Shown here in pieces: positions 44,007 to 53,014 of a DNA stretch of 64,000 nt. The translations under genes were made by a program, and so were the position numbers. The notes beneath the pieces are model-generated. The model worked only from the letters and a program-made list of their open reading frames with translations. It had not been told where the DNA came from and ran no database searches. How positions within the stretch are numbered: position 1 is the first letter of the stretch; every line of letters begins with the position of its first letter. The stretch is from assembly GCA_017999915.1 (NCBI GenBank), contig JAGNKX010000005.1, positions 186,001 to 250,000 on the forward strand, given 5' to 3'. The DNA is from Spirochaetota bacterium (GTDB taxonomy: Bacteria > Spirochaetota > UBA4802 > UBA5550).

Positions 44007-44363
44007 ATGACAATTCAGGAACTCATCACAACAGTGAAGGGTGCTTTATTAACAAAAAATGTAAATCTCAATCGCGAGGTCAATGGCGGATGCGGAGCAG
44101 ACCTGATGAGCGATGTCTTGGCTTCTATTCAACCCCACGCAGTCCTTTTAACCGGCCTGTGCAATCCGCAGATTGTCCGAACCGCGCAGGTGGCTGATAT
44201 TACGGCAATAGTTCTGGTACGCGGGAAAACACCTCCCAAGGAAACGGTTGAGCTCGCCAATCAGGAAAATATTCCTCTTATATCTTCCCCTTTCGGAATG
44301 TTCGAATTATGCGGCCGGCTGTATAAAGCCGGTCTGCCCAGCTTTGAAAATGACATAATATAA
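44007..44363 (+). CDS. DRTGG domain protein
   Basis: 118 residues matching the stand-alone DRTGG domain: TVKGALLTKNVNLNREV, GCGADLMSDVLASI, AVLLTGLCNPQIVRTAQV and ADITAIVLVRGKTPP, then IPLISSPFGMFELCGRLY. The domain is found in regulators and often beside an anti-sigma-type ATPase and an NADH-dependent hydrogenase in anaerobes. The next gene, 15 bases on, is that kind of ATPase, so they should form a two-gene signalling unit. GGAGG five bases before ATG 44007. Confidence 0.85.
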   Translation: MTIQELITTVKGALLTKNVNLNREVNGGCGADLMSDVLASIQPHAVLLTGLCNPQIVRTAQVADITAIVLVRGKTPPKETVELANQENIPLISSPFGMFELCGRLYKAGLPSFENDII

Positions 44364-44378
44364 CGCACAAGATTTTTT

Positions 44379-45389
44379 ATGAATAAAACCCGCAAAGACA
44401 ACAGCGATACAGCTATAACAAAAAAAATAACCGACAGAGCAGCAGGCGCCATCTCAAGAGTTGAAGAGCTGGCTTACGAGATCAAGGTCGAAGAGGTAAT
44501 GAGGCGCGACGTAAAAACGGTAAGTCCGGAGATGCGTCTTCTGGACGTACTCGATTTTTTCCGCGAAATACGAATATCCGGCGCGCCGGTAGTTTCGGAC
44601 AACAAACTCATAGGGATTATAAGCATCGAAGACCTGATCCGTTCACTCAGGACTGGGGACATGGAGGCTCCCGTATCCAGATATTCAAGCGCAGAGGTCA
44701 TCACGGTAAAATCTTATGATCCGGTGGTCGAAGCGCTCAAAATATTCAGGCGGACATCGGTAGGCAGGCTGCCAGTTCTGGACGAATCTGGCAAACTGGT
44801 CGGCATTCTTACAAAAGCCAACATTACGAGCGGCATTCTCAAAACGCTTGAATCCGATTATCAGGCCGAAGAAATGAGACGCTACAGGGCCAGCCATCTT
44901 TTCGAGGATATCGTGTCTGACCGCACGGGCCTTGTCCTCAGATACAACATAAAACCGCGGGACTTCATCAACGGCGGCGCAGCTTCAAGCTACATTAAAC
45001 GCGCCCTTGCGAGACTCGGCGAAAATCCCCAGATCGCCAGACGCTGCGCCATTGCCATTTATGAAGCGGAAATGAACCTTATTATTCACACTACAAACGG
45101 CGGAACAATCATGGTGGAAATAGAGCCGCACGTGATCTCCATAATCACGACGGATGACGGCCCGGGAATTCAGGATATTGAACAGGCAAAACAGGCGGGA
45201 TTCTCAACCGCTACGGAAGAAGTCCGGGAAATGGGCTTCGGCGCGGGCATGGGACTCAAGAACATAGAGCGCTGTGTGGACGAGATATCGCTGGAATCAA
45301 CCGTTGGGAAAGGCACCAGGCTGGAGTTAAAGATCAATCTCCAGGCAAAGGATTCATTCAGGGAAAACCGCCCTGGCGATGGTAATTGA
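44379..45389 (+). CDS. CBS-pair protein with RsbW-type HATPase domain
   Basis: 336 residues. Two CBS motifs come first: VEEVMRRDVKTVSPEMRLLDVLDFF... and AEVITVKSYDPVVEALKIFRRTSVGRLPVLD (given in part), about residues 35-160, which usually bind adenine nucleotides. The C-terminal 130 residues are an anti-sigma/serine-kinase-type ATPase: EAEMNLIIH (N box), TTDDGPGI (G1) and MGFGAGMGLKNIERCVD (G2). There is no histidine-kinase dimerisation domain. It may sense the energy state and phosphorylate or sequester a partner. It follows the DRTGG gene at 15 bases. Confidence 0.87.
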   Translation: MNKTRKDNSDTAITKKITDRAAGAISRVEELAYEIKVEEVMRRDVKTVSPEMRLLDVLDFFREIRISGAPVVSDNKLIGIISIEDLIRSLRTGDMEAPVSRYSSAEVITVKSYDPVVEALKIFRRTSVGRLPVLDESGKLVGILTKANITSGILKTLESDYQAEEMRRYRASHLFEDIVSDRTGLVLRYNIKPRDFINGGAASSYIKRALARLGENPQIARRCAIAIYEAEMNLIIHTTNGGTIMVEIEPHVISIITTDDGPGIQDIEQAKQAGFSTATEEVREMGFGAGMGLKNIERCVDEISLESTVGKGTRLELKINLQAKDSFRENRPGDGN

Positions 45390-45518
45390 AACGGGCCGTA
45401 CCCTGCGAATTTCGTGAGAAACACATTCATGCACACCTAACGGACCTGAGGCCGCGAGCCGGATCGGCCGGTCCTTAATTTCCTTGACATCCCCCATCGG
45501 TCCGCCCAAGGTTGGCCC

Positions 45519-46292
45519 ATGAACAAGATGCCGGTCCTCTTCATCGGCCACGGCTCGCCGATGAACATCGTCATGGACAATGAATTCACCCGGAGCCTCG
45601 CGAAACTCGGCCGGGAGCTGCCGCGGCCGAAATCGATCATGGTCATCTCCGCCCACTGGCTTGCCAAGGCGACCCTGGTCACGGCCATGAAAAACCCGGA
45701 GCAGTTATACGATTTTATAGGTTTTCCCCCGGAGCTCTACCAGGTGCGATACCCCTGCCCCGGCGCCCCCGAGGACGCGGAGAAGGTCACACGGGTGACG
45801 AAATACATGGTCAACTCTTCCATGGAATGGGGCCTCGACCACGCCTCCTGGGCGGTGCTGAAGCACATGTATCCTGATGCGGACATCCCGGTTTTCGAGA
45901 TGAGTCTGAACGACGCGATGGAGCCTCGTTATCATTTTGACATGGGCCGCCGCCTCGGGCCCCTGCGCCGCGAGGGGATACTGATCATCGGCAGCGGCAA
46001 CATCGTCCACAACCTGCAGCGCATGGATTACGACATGGAGGCCGAGCCCTATGACTGGGCCGTGGAGATCGACGAAAAAATCAAGACATTGCTGGTCGAG
46101 GGAAACCATGGAAAGCTGGTCAATTACCATGAGATGGGCAGGAACATGGGCCTGGCAGCGCCCTATAGCGGCGATCACTACCTCCCAATGCTCTATACCC
46201 TGGGTCTCCAGGAACAGGACGATGAGATAGCCTTCACCCATGAAGGTTTTCAGAACGGGACGATTTCGATGCGGTGTTTTAAAATCGGGTAG
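45519..46292 (+). CDS. 4,5-DOPA extradiol dioxygenase-family protein (YgiD type)
   Basis: 257 residues of the LigB/DODA class III extradiol dioxygenase family. Metal-binding histidines are in FIGHGSPMN, VISAHWL and WGLDHASWAVL; ILIIGSGNIVHNL and the late THEGFQNGTISMRCF are typical. E. coli YgiD is a zinc-bound member with dioxygenase activity on DOPA; oxygen use is odd for an anaerobe, so another role is possible. AAGG seven bases before the start. Seven bases after the stop begins the large repeat array. Confidence 0.85.
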   Translation: MNKMPVLFIGHGSPMNIVMDNEFTRSLAKLGRELPRPKSIMVISAHWLAKATLVTAMKNPEQLYDFIGFPPELYQVRYPCPGAPEDAEKVTRVTKYMVNSSMEWGLDHASWAVLKHMYPDADIPVFEMSLNDAMEPRYHFDMGRRLGPLRREGILIIGSGNIVHNLQRMDYDMEAEPYDWAVEIDEKIKTLLVEGNHGKLVNYHEMGRNMGLAAPYSGDHYLPMLYTLGLQEQDDEIAFTHEGFQNGTISMRCFKIG

Positions 46293-46299
46293 TTGGTCA

Positions 46300-46613
46300 G
46301 ATAGTTATCGGTACCCGGCTGATAGTTATCGGTACCCGGCCGATAGTTATCGGTGCCCTGACCGATAGTTATCGGTGCCCGTCCGATTGTTATCGGTGCC
46401 CTGACCGATAGTTATCGGTGCCCTGACCGATAGTTATCGGTGCCCGGCTGATAGTTATCGGTACCCGGCCGATAGTTATCGGTGCCCGTCCGATTGTTAT
46501 CGGTGCCCTGACCGATTGTTATCGGTGCCCTGACCGATAGTTATCGGTGCCCTGACCGATAGTTATCGGTGCCCTGACCGATAGTTATCGGTGCCCTGAC
46601 CGATAGTTATCGG
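46300..46613. repeat. Array of 15 phased near-palindromes (GATAGTTATCGG family)
   Basis: Fifteen copies of GATAGTTATCGG (three with GATTG) start at 46300, 46321, 46342, 46364, 46385, 46407, 46429, 46450, 46471, 46492, 46514, 46536, 46558, 46580 and 46602: steps of 21 or 22 bases. Most copies have CC in front, making CCGATA-GT-TATCGG. Linkers are of few kinds: TGCCCTGACC, TACCCGGCC, TACCCGGCT and TGCCCGTCC, and part of the pattern is itself repeated (units 1-4 and 8-10). The array fills the gap between two convergent genes. No open frame worth noting. Confidence 0.95.
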
Positions 46614-46682
46614 TATATAAATTTGAATTCGGTGTTTCAGGGTTGGGTAGCCAAGTGATCAACCAGAGGTATAAACCCCTGA

Positions 46683-47084
46683 TTATAACACCTCTTCCGG
46701 GACACAGGCCTGAATAGCGCCGATCAAACCTTCTCTGCTCCATGGCTTCTTGACCACTTCGGATACACCGGCTTCCGTCTTTGCCCTTCTGATGGCGGCC
46801 TCATCGGCCTGGCCCGTGATCATTATGGACTTGATGCCGGGATGCCGTTCCCTCACCTTTATAAGAAATTCATCACCTTTCAGTCCCGGCATAAGCCAGT
46901 CTGTAATTATCAGTATCACATCCACCCCTTCCGCGACGAGCTCATCGATTATCTTCATTGCCTCGTAGGCATCCATGGCGCTCTCATAGAGAAAGCGGTT
47001 TCCGAAATAATTTGCCAACTCCTGCTTCAGGGAAAGCAGAATGATCATTTCATCGTCAACGCACATTATCGCTTTTCTATTCAT
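46683..47084 (-). CDS. Single-domain response regulator (receiver)
   Basis: 133 residues, a receiver domain only. Acidic pocket DDE at 10-12, phosphoacceptor Asp 62 (IITDWLMPGLKG), Thr 90 (MITGQAD) and Lys 113 (VKKPW). No output domain, so it acts through protein contacts or in a relay. It follows the hybrid sensor kinase gene on the same strand by 77 bases and is very likely its partner. Confidence 0.92.
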   Translation of the reverse strand: MNRKAIMCVDDEMIILLSLKQELANYFGNRFLYESAMDAYEAMKIIDELVAEGVDVILIITDWLMPGLKGDEFLIKVRERHPGIKSIMITGQADEAAIRRAKTEAGVSEVVKKPWSREGLIGAIQACVPEEVL

Positions 47085-47161
47085 TGTACCGTCTCAATCG
47101 GAATTATTTTCCTATCGCAACATCACGTCGGATCACCCGTTGCCGGGGACCCACGCGCCAT

Positions 47162-49237
47162 CTACTCTTCACCCCGCTTCAGCAGCACGGTGAACCTGGT
47201 CCTGCCGGGCACACTGTCAAATTCGATTATCCCATTGTGGGTTTCAACGATTTTTTTGCAGATATCAAGGCCGAGGCCCATTCCTTCGCCATACTTTTTA
47301 GTCGTAAAGAAGGGCTCGAAAATCCTATCCTGTATCTCGGAAGGAATGCCGTGGCCCGAGTCGATTATGGACACCGATACCAGGTCATCCGCATCCTTTG
47401 TCTCTATTTCGATGGTCCCCTGCCAGTTCATGGCATGAAAAGCATTATTAAGCAGATTTATCCAGAGCTGGTTTAATTTATCGCGGTTACCGATGACCGG
47501 GCTGTTCGTCAGGTAATTCTTTTGAACGGTAATGCCATGCTTTATCTTGTTATTAAACAGGGTAAGGATGGTGTCGATCTCGCTGGCTACATGAACGCTG
47601 GCAAAATCGACAGCTTCGTCCTGCTTGAGATAATTCTGCAGTGCCCTGACCACGTTGGCCGCCTTTTCGGATGCCACGGAGATAATCTCCCCCAGCCGCC
47701 TGATGGCCGAAAGCATCTCAACGGCGGACAGGATCTCCCCTCTCTTTCCGACAAGGAGCAGTTCTCCCAGTTTTTCCTTCAGGCCGTACGCGCCCATATC
47801 TGTAATGCGCTTTGCCGTTGAATCAGGATCCGGGATTCCCGAGTTTCGAAGAATATCCTCGATATCCTTTACCAGTTTTCTGTCGGGCAGCGAATCGATA
47901 CGCGCCGCCTGTGCCAGGCTTTCATCGAGAAGCGCAAAGAACACGCGCAATTCCCTCTCGCTGAACTCCGGCAGGACATGGGCTCCTTCAGGCATCTTCT
48001 TCTGGATGATATCCACCATCGAGCGGATCGACGATGTAATCGCACCAAGGGGCGTGTTCAGCTCATGGGCAATGCCCGCCGCAAACTGTCCCAGGGCGGC
48101 CAGCTTCTCCGACTGCACCAGCTGGGACTGGGTTGTATTCAATTCATTGAGTGTCTTCTCGAGGTCATGGTTCGTCCTGACGAGGGTATCATTCATCCGC
48201 TCAAGCTCCTCGGTCCTCTCTGCGACCTTGCTCTCCAGCTCGATGCTCAGGGCGCGGTATTTCGATTCGCTCTCCCGCAGTATCGCCTCTATAGCCCGGC
48301 GCCGCGAGGCCTCCCGCCTCAGGATCCCGATCCATACGCCGGATATTACCAGCAGCATGACAAGAAGTCCGATCGCCCAGTAAAAGGTTTCCCTCAGCAT
48401 CTGTTCCCGTGTCTGGAAAACAACTTCCTTGGGCTCCCAGGCGGAATATATGCGGCCCATGGTTCCGTCGGCCTTCAATGACCTGAGAGCGGAATTGATT
48501 TCCGCCAGGAGCGAAGCGTTGCCTTTTCGGACGGCCACGGCCGATGGCAATTCCGCAACCGACTCCCCAACATGACGAACTTGCGGGATATGATTTTTCG
48601 CGATGATATATGTTCCTATCCAGTAATCGGCGATAACAGCTTCCAGTTTCCCGTCTTTTAGCATGCGGAATCCCTCAAGGTAATCGTCCATGAGATATGC
48701 CTTGATCAGGGGCTCCGCTTCCACTATCTTTTGATTCAGTCCGCCGGCGCGAACACCGACGCTGGATCCCCGCAGGTCGGATAGTTTTGCAACGCCTATC
48801 GTCCCGGAACGGACAAATATCGAATATCGTGAATTGTAAACCTCGTCGGAGAAGTCAAAAGTTCTTTTACGGGATTCATTTATGCTCATCTGCCCGATGG
48901 CATCCGCCTTTCCCTGAACCACCATCAACAGGGCCTTGTCCCATTCCATCAGGCGTATATCGGCGGGCCGCTTCATGCGCCGGGCCAGGGCGCGCATAAT
49001 GTCAACTATCAATCCCTTCGGTTCGCCCTTCTCCAGGTATGTCAGGGGGGGATAATCGGCATCGCCGACAAATACGACCGGTTCGGCACCGGCGGCGCCC
49101 GCGGCGGCGATCAGCATTACCATGCATGCGAGGATCACCTCTTGCACACCTTGTTGTATGACAGCCCGCTTCAGCTGTCTCGGGTTAAGATCATTAACAT
49201 CGCCATCGATAACCTGAACATTGCTGCCGAGAGACAT
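47162..49237 (-). CDS. Sensor histidine kinase with periplasmic SBP_bac_3 domain
   Basis: About 691 residues. A hydrophobic segment (EVILACMVMLIAAAGAAGA) near residue 35-55 acts as signal anchor, followed by a periplasmic amino-acid-binding-type domain (VVFVGDADYPPLTYLEKGEPKG ... DFSDEVYNSRYSIFVRSG), a second membrane segment (WAIGLLVMLLVISGVWIGIL), a coiled coil, then HisKA (FAAGIAHELNTPLGAIT) and HATPase with N (NLLNNAFHA), G1 (DSGHGIP) and G2 (GEGMGLGLDICKKI) boxes. An extra stretch of roughly 130 residues sits between the first part of HisKA and the ATPase. It probably senses a small amino-acid-like ligand. ATG 49237 has GGGAGG four bases upstream. Confidence 0.9.
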   Translation of the reverse strand: MSLGSNVQVIDGDVNDLNPRQLKRAVIQQGVQEVILACMVMLIAAAGAAGAEPVVFVGDADYPPLTYLEKGEPKGLIVDIMRALARRMKRPADIRLMEWDKALLMVVQGKADAIGQMSINESRKRTFDFSDEVYNSRYSIFVRSGTIGVAKLSDLRGSSVGVRAGGLNQKIVEAEPLIKAYLMDDYLEGFRMLKDGKLEAVIADYWIGTYIIAKNHIPQVRHVGESVAELPSAVAVRKGNASLLAEINSALRSLKADGTMGRIYSAWEPKEVVFQTREQMLRETFYWAIGLLVMLLVISGVWIGILRREASRRRAIEAILRESESKYRALSIELESKVAERTEELERMNDTLVRTNHDLEKTLNELNTTQSQLVQSEKLAALGQFAAGIAHELNTPLGAITSSIRSMVDIIQKKMPEGAHVLPEFSERELRVFFALLDESLAQAARIDSLPDRKLVKDIEDILRNSGIPDPDSTAKRITDMGAYGLKEKLGELLLVGKRGEILSAVEMLSAIRRLGEIISVASEKAANVVRALQNYLKQDEAVDFASVHVASEIDTILTLFNNKIKHGITVQKNYLTNSPVIGNRDKLNQLWINLLNNAFHAMNWQGTIEIETKDADDLVSVSIIDSGHGIPSEIQDRIFEPFFTTKKYGEGMGLGLDICKKIVETHNGIIEFDSVPGRTRFTVLLKRGEE

Positions 49238-49345
49238 TCGACCTCCCATGAAGATAAGGAAGATTCAACAGTCACCATCAGAGGCGTTGGTTATAATGTA
49301 TAAAAAATAATTGATGACGTCATATAGAAGGCTAAAAATATTATT

Positions 49346-50959
49346 TTATTTATTTGTCAATTTTGACCTTATCTTCTCAAAGCCGAGGATTGAGGCGATA
49401 ACTATCACGAACCCCATGGCCATATAGAGAAACAGGTCTCCGATCACGGAATAGACAGTCCGGTGATTGAGGGTAAAATCGATATCGCCTGCCAGGTAGC
49501 CTTTTTTCAGTATCGGGAACGATTTCCTGATCCTGCCGTAGGGATCGATTAAAACGGTGTACCCCGTGTTCCCGGCCCTGAGGTACCAGATGCCGTTTTC
49601 CACTGCCCTGAACAGGGACACCGAGAAATGCTGCATGTGCCCCCTGAAGGTGTCGGTCCAGCCGTCATTGGTTATATTGACGTAGAACTCCGCCCCCAGG
49701 TTGCGATAGTTCCGGCAGAGACGAAAAAAGATGCCTTCATAGCAGACCAGGGCGCCGAACTTCCGCCCCATCACGTCAAAGAGAACGGGCTTCTCTCCCG
49801 GTACGAAGCTCGAGCCACCGAAGCTCGTCGTGATCCGCTTGACAAAGGGGAGCGCCTTCTCGTAGGGAAACCATTCGCCGAAGGGGACCAGGTGTATCTT
49901 GGAATAGGTCTTGACCACCTCGCCGCTGCGGTTTATCAGCACGGCGTTGTTCTGGGGTGCCCGCATCAGATAGCTGTCGGCAAAATCCTCCTTCACGCCT
50001 ATCTCGCCAGTCAGGAGGGGCGTCTCGTAGGATTGCGCCACGGCCAGGACCTCCTTCTCGAAGTCATTCAGGGTCCCCCGCTCGTAATCGTAGGCGATGG
50101 TTTCCAGCGTGGCCGACTCCGACCAGACGATCAGGTCCGGGCGCTCCGATACGGACGCGGCGGTATACCGCTTCAACTCCTCCAGGTAATTATACCTGTT
50201 CTCGAACCAGTTCTCCCAGGGCGATATGCACGACTGGATCATGGCCACGCGAAGACCCTTCTTAAGTGGCCGGTCATTGATCGCCATGACAACGGCGCCC
50301 CAGACCGTGACCGCGGCAACGAAGAGTGCGACGGCCCCGAGCCGACGGGCCTCCGTCATGGCTAATAATTCCTTGAAAGACATTTTCCTGAAGGCCCAGG
50401 AGCGGACGAACTCAGCCGCGCAATAGTTGAAGGCCATGATGACAAAGGTTATGCCCATGATGCCGGTGATCGATGCCATCTGTATGAAGGGCGTCAGGGG
50501 ATACTGGGTATAGCCCCAGAAGGGAAGGGGATAGGCGATGTAGCCGATCGACTCGATCCAGTCGACCAGGACCCACACGGAGGGATACACGAGGACCCGG
50601 AGGGACTCGAAGCGCCGGGAGAGAATCTCGGCCACGGTTATCTTGATCGAGAAAAATACCGTCAGGGCCGGCATGAGAAATCCCACGATGACGGCGTAGC
50701 CGCCGGGAGCGGCCGCGCCGAAGTTGCCGATCCATTCGAAGGCGAGGAAGTGTCCCAGGAGGCCGGTGATGAACGACGTCAGGTATATGTCCTTTACGCT
50801 CTTATCGCGCACGTACAGGAAGAGGGGCACCATGGCAATCCACGCGAAGAAGGGGAATCCCTTGAGGAACCAGACATCATAGGTGGGGAACGAAAGATAC
50901 ATGAGGATTGCCGTCAGCAGGTAATAGTGACGCCTGGAGAACGCTATGATCTTATTCAT
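49346..50959 (-). CDS. lnt: Apolipoprotein N-acyltransferase
   Basis: 537 residues: an N-terminal half with six or so membrane helices and a C-terminal nitrilase-fold domain facing the periplasm, then a last membrane segment. The triad is visible: Glu in LIVWSESATLE, Lys in TYSKIHLVPFGEWFP and Cys in ALVCYEGIFF. It N-acylates the cysteine of lipoproteins, completing the LspA step. Its start overlaps the end of ligA by eight bases, so the two genes share a transcript. Note that many spirochaetal and other lipoprotein-rich diderms also have it. Confidence 0.93.
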   Translation of the reverse strand: MNKIIAFSRRHYYLLTAILMYLSFPTYDVWFLKGFPFFAWIAMVPLFLYVRDKSVKDIYLTSFITGLLGHFLAFEWIGNFGAAAPGGYAVIVGFLMPALTVFFSIKITVAEILSRRFESLRVLVYPSVWVLVDWIESIGYIAYPLPFWGYTQYPLTPFIQMASITGIMGITFVIMAFNYCAAEFVRSWAFRKMSFKELLAMTEARRLGAVALFVAAVTVWGAVVMAINDRPLKKGLRVAMIQSCISPWENWFENRYNYLEELKRYTAASVSERPDLIVWSESATLETIAYDYERGTLNDFEKEVLAVAQSYETPLLTGEIGVKEDFADSYLMRAPQNNAVLINRSGEVVKTYSKIHLVPFGEWFPYEKALPFVKRITTSFGGSSFVPGEKPVLFDVMGRKFGALVCYEGIFFRLCRNYRNLGAEFYVNITNDGWTDTFRGHMQHFSVSLFRAVENGIWYLRAGNTGYTVLIDPYGRIRKSFPILKKGYLAGDIDFTLNHRTVYSVIGDLFLYMAMGFVIVIASILGFEKIRSKLTNK

Positions 50960-52964
50960 CGGATTGCTTCCCTATCATGGTTATGAATTCATCTTCGCCT
51001 ATCACCGTAACGCCGAGGCTCCGGGCCTTGTCAAGCTTCGAGCCGGGCGATTCACCGGCGACCACGTAATCGGTCCTGGCGCTCACGGACCCCGCCGCCC
51101 TGCCGCCGAGTTTCTTGATGATATCCTCGGCCTCCTGGCGGCCGAAGCGCGACAGGGTCCCGGTTACGACAAAGGTCTTGCCGCTCAGGGGGCTTCCCGA
51201 TTCGGCAGCCGCCTCCTCCTCTTCCACGACGAGGCCCGCGCCGACCATGTCGTCGACCAGGGCCAGGTTCTTTGCGTCATGGAAATAGCCGTACACCGAC
51301 TCCGCCACGCCGGGCCCCACCTCGTGGATATCCATCAGGTCATCGACGCCCATCTCCCGGAGCCTGCCGAGGCTCCTCACGTGGCCGGCGATCACCGACG
51401 CCACGTGGCCGCCGACGTTCCTGATGCCGAGGCTCTGGAGAAAGCGCGACAGGGGCACGCTCCGCCGGGCGTTGATGGAATCGAGGACCTTGTCCGCCAG
51501 CTTGTCGCCCATGCGGTCCAGGCCCATCAGGTCGTCCCTGGTTATCTTGTAGAAATCGGCGATGGTATTGAGCCGCCCGGCGTCGTAGAGGCGCTGCACC
51601 AGCTCCGGTCCGAAGAACTCGATGTCCATGCCGTCCTTCGAGACGAAGAACTTGAGCGCCTCCATCCGCTTCGATTCGCAGGAGGGATTGACGCAGCGGA
51701 GGTAAATGTCCTCCTGCCGCAGCTCCTCGCCGCATGAAGGGCACCGGTCAGGCGGCACGATTGACTGGCCCCGGGCGGCGCCGTCGTGGCGCACCACCTC
51801 GATGACCTTGGGGATCACGTCGCCGGCCCTTATGATCCTGACCCTGTCGCCGATGCGCGCGTCCAGGCGCTCCACCTCCTTGAAGTTGTGGAGGGTCGCC
51901 CTCTTCACGATGACCCCGCCGATATTGATGGGATGCAGGTTCGCCACCGGGGTGATGATGCCGGTGCGGCCCACCTGGAAGTCGACCGATTCGAGGCCGG
52001 TGACCGCCTCCCGGGCTGGGAACTTCCACGCCACGGCCCACCGCGGGGCCTTGCTGGTGACGCCCATGCGGCCGCGGAGGGAGAAATCGTTCGCCTTGAT
52101 CACGATCCCGTCTATGTCGAAATCGAGGGTATGCCTGTTCTCAAGCCAGTACGCGTAAAATTCCTTTATTTGCTCCACCGTGCCCACCGCCGCCTGGGGG
52201 CTCACCGGCAGGCCCAGGCCGGGAAGTCCTTCGAAGAGCGACCGCTGGTCCGGCATCGGCAGGTCTTCGGAGACCCTGCCGACGGCGTAGAACACGGCGT
52301 CGAGGCTCCGCTCCGCGGTCACGGCCGGGTCGAGCTGGCGCAGGCTCCCCGACGCTGCATTGCGGGGATTGGCGAAGGCCGGCTCGCCTTTATCCGCGCG
52401 GGACGCGTTCAGGCGGTCAAACTCGCCGTGGCGCATGAAGACCTCGCCCCGGACGGAAAGGTATTCCGGCGCGGCGCCCTTAAGGGTGCGGGGCACCGCC
52501 CTGATGGTGGCCAGGTTCCGCGTCACATCCTCCCCCACCTCGCCGTTGCCGCGGGTCGACCCCTGTTTGAGCTTTCCCTTTTCGTAGACCACTTCCACCG
52601 CGAGACCGTCGTACTTCAATTCCATGGAATAGAGAGGCTCGCCCTCCGCCGCCTTCCGGCACCGGGCGTCAAAATCAGCCAGCTCTTCGCCGGTGAAGAT
52701 ATTGCCCAGGGAAAGCATGGGGGGATCGTGGGGCACCTCGGAAAAAGTCGCCGACGCGTAGCCGCCCACCTTGGCCGCCGGGGAATCGGCGCGCTTCAGG
52801 TCGGGGCGCTTCGCCTCGATATCGGCGAGCTCCGCAACGAGGCGGTCATATTCCGCGTCGTCCACCAGGGGCGCGCTCAAATCATAGTAATGACGGTTGT
52901 ATTCGAGGATAAGATCGCAGAGCTCATTATATCGCTTCGCGATATCGTCTTTTTTCCTGGCCAT
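50952..52964 (-). CDS. ligA: NAD-dependent DNA ligase
   Basis: 670 residues, full length for LigA. An Ia domain precedes the adenylation domain with the active-site Lys 117 in MELKYDG (tyrosine replaces the common leucine). Then come the OB-fold, a four-cysteine zinc site (CPSCGEEL and CVNPSC), helix-hairpin-helix repeats (GIRNVGGHVAS region) and a C-terminal BRCT domain (SGKTFVVTGTLSRFGRQEA). It seals nicks in replication and repair. lnt follows in the same transcript. Confidence 0.96.
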   Translation of the reverse strand: MARKKDDIAKRYNELCDLILEYNRHYYDLSAPLVDDAEYDRLVAELADIEAKRPDLKRADSPAAKVGGYASATFSEVPHDPPMLSLGNIFTGEELADFDARCRKAAEGEPLYSMELKYDGLAVEVVYEKGKLKQGSTRGNGEVGEDVTRNLATIRAVPRTLKGAAPEYLSVRGEVFMRHGEFDRLNASRADKGEPAFANPRNAASGSLRQLDPAVTAERSLDAVFYAVGRVSEDLPMPDQRSLFEGLPGLGLPVSPQAAVGTVEQIKEFYAYWLENRHTLDFDIDGIVIKANDFSLRGRMGVTSKAPRWAVAWKFPAREAVTGLESVDFQVGRTGIITPVANLHPINIGGVIVKRATLHNFKEVERLDARIGDRVRIIRAGDVIPKVIEVVRHDGAARGQSIVPPDRCPSCGEELRQEDIYLRCVNPSCESKRMEALKFFVSKDGMDIEFFGPELVQRLYDAGRLNTIADFYKITRDDLMGLDRMGDKLADKVLDSINARRSVPLSRFLQSLGIRNVGGHVASVIAGHVRSLGRLREMGVDDLMDIHEVGPGVAESVYGYFHDAKNLALVDDMVGAGLVVEEEEAAAESGSPLSGKTFVVTGTLSRFGRQEAEDIIKKLGGRAAGSVSARTDYVVAGESPGSKLDKARSLGVTVIGEDEFITMIGKQSDE

Positions 52965-53014
52965 AAATTGACAGCACCACTTGTTATGATTTCATCTCAT
53001 CCCGCAATCCGGGC

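Noticed and set aside
46300-46613. CRISPR array
   Set aside because: Repeats are 12-14 bases, spacers are 7-10 bases and themselves repeated, and there are no cas genes. This is a tandem repeat, not a CRISPR.
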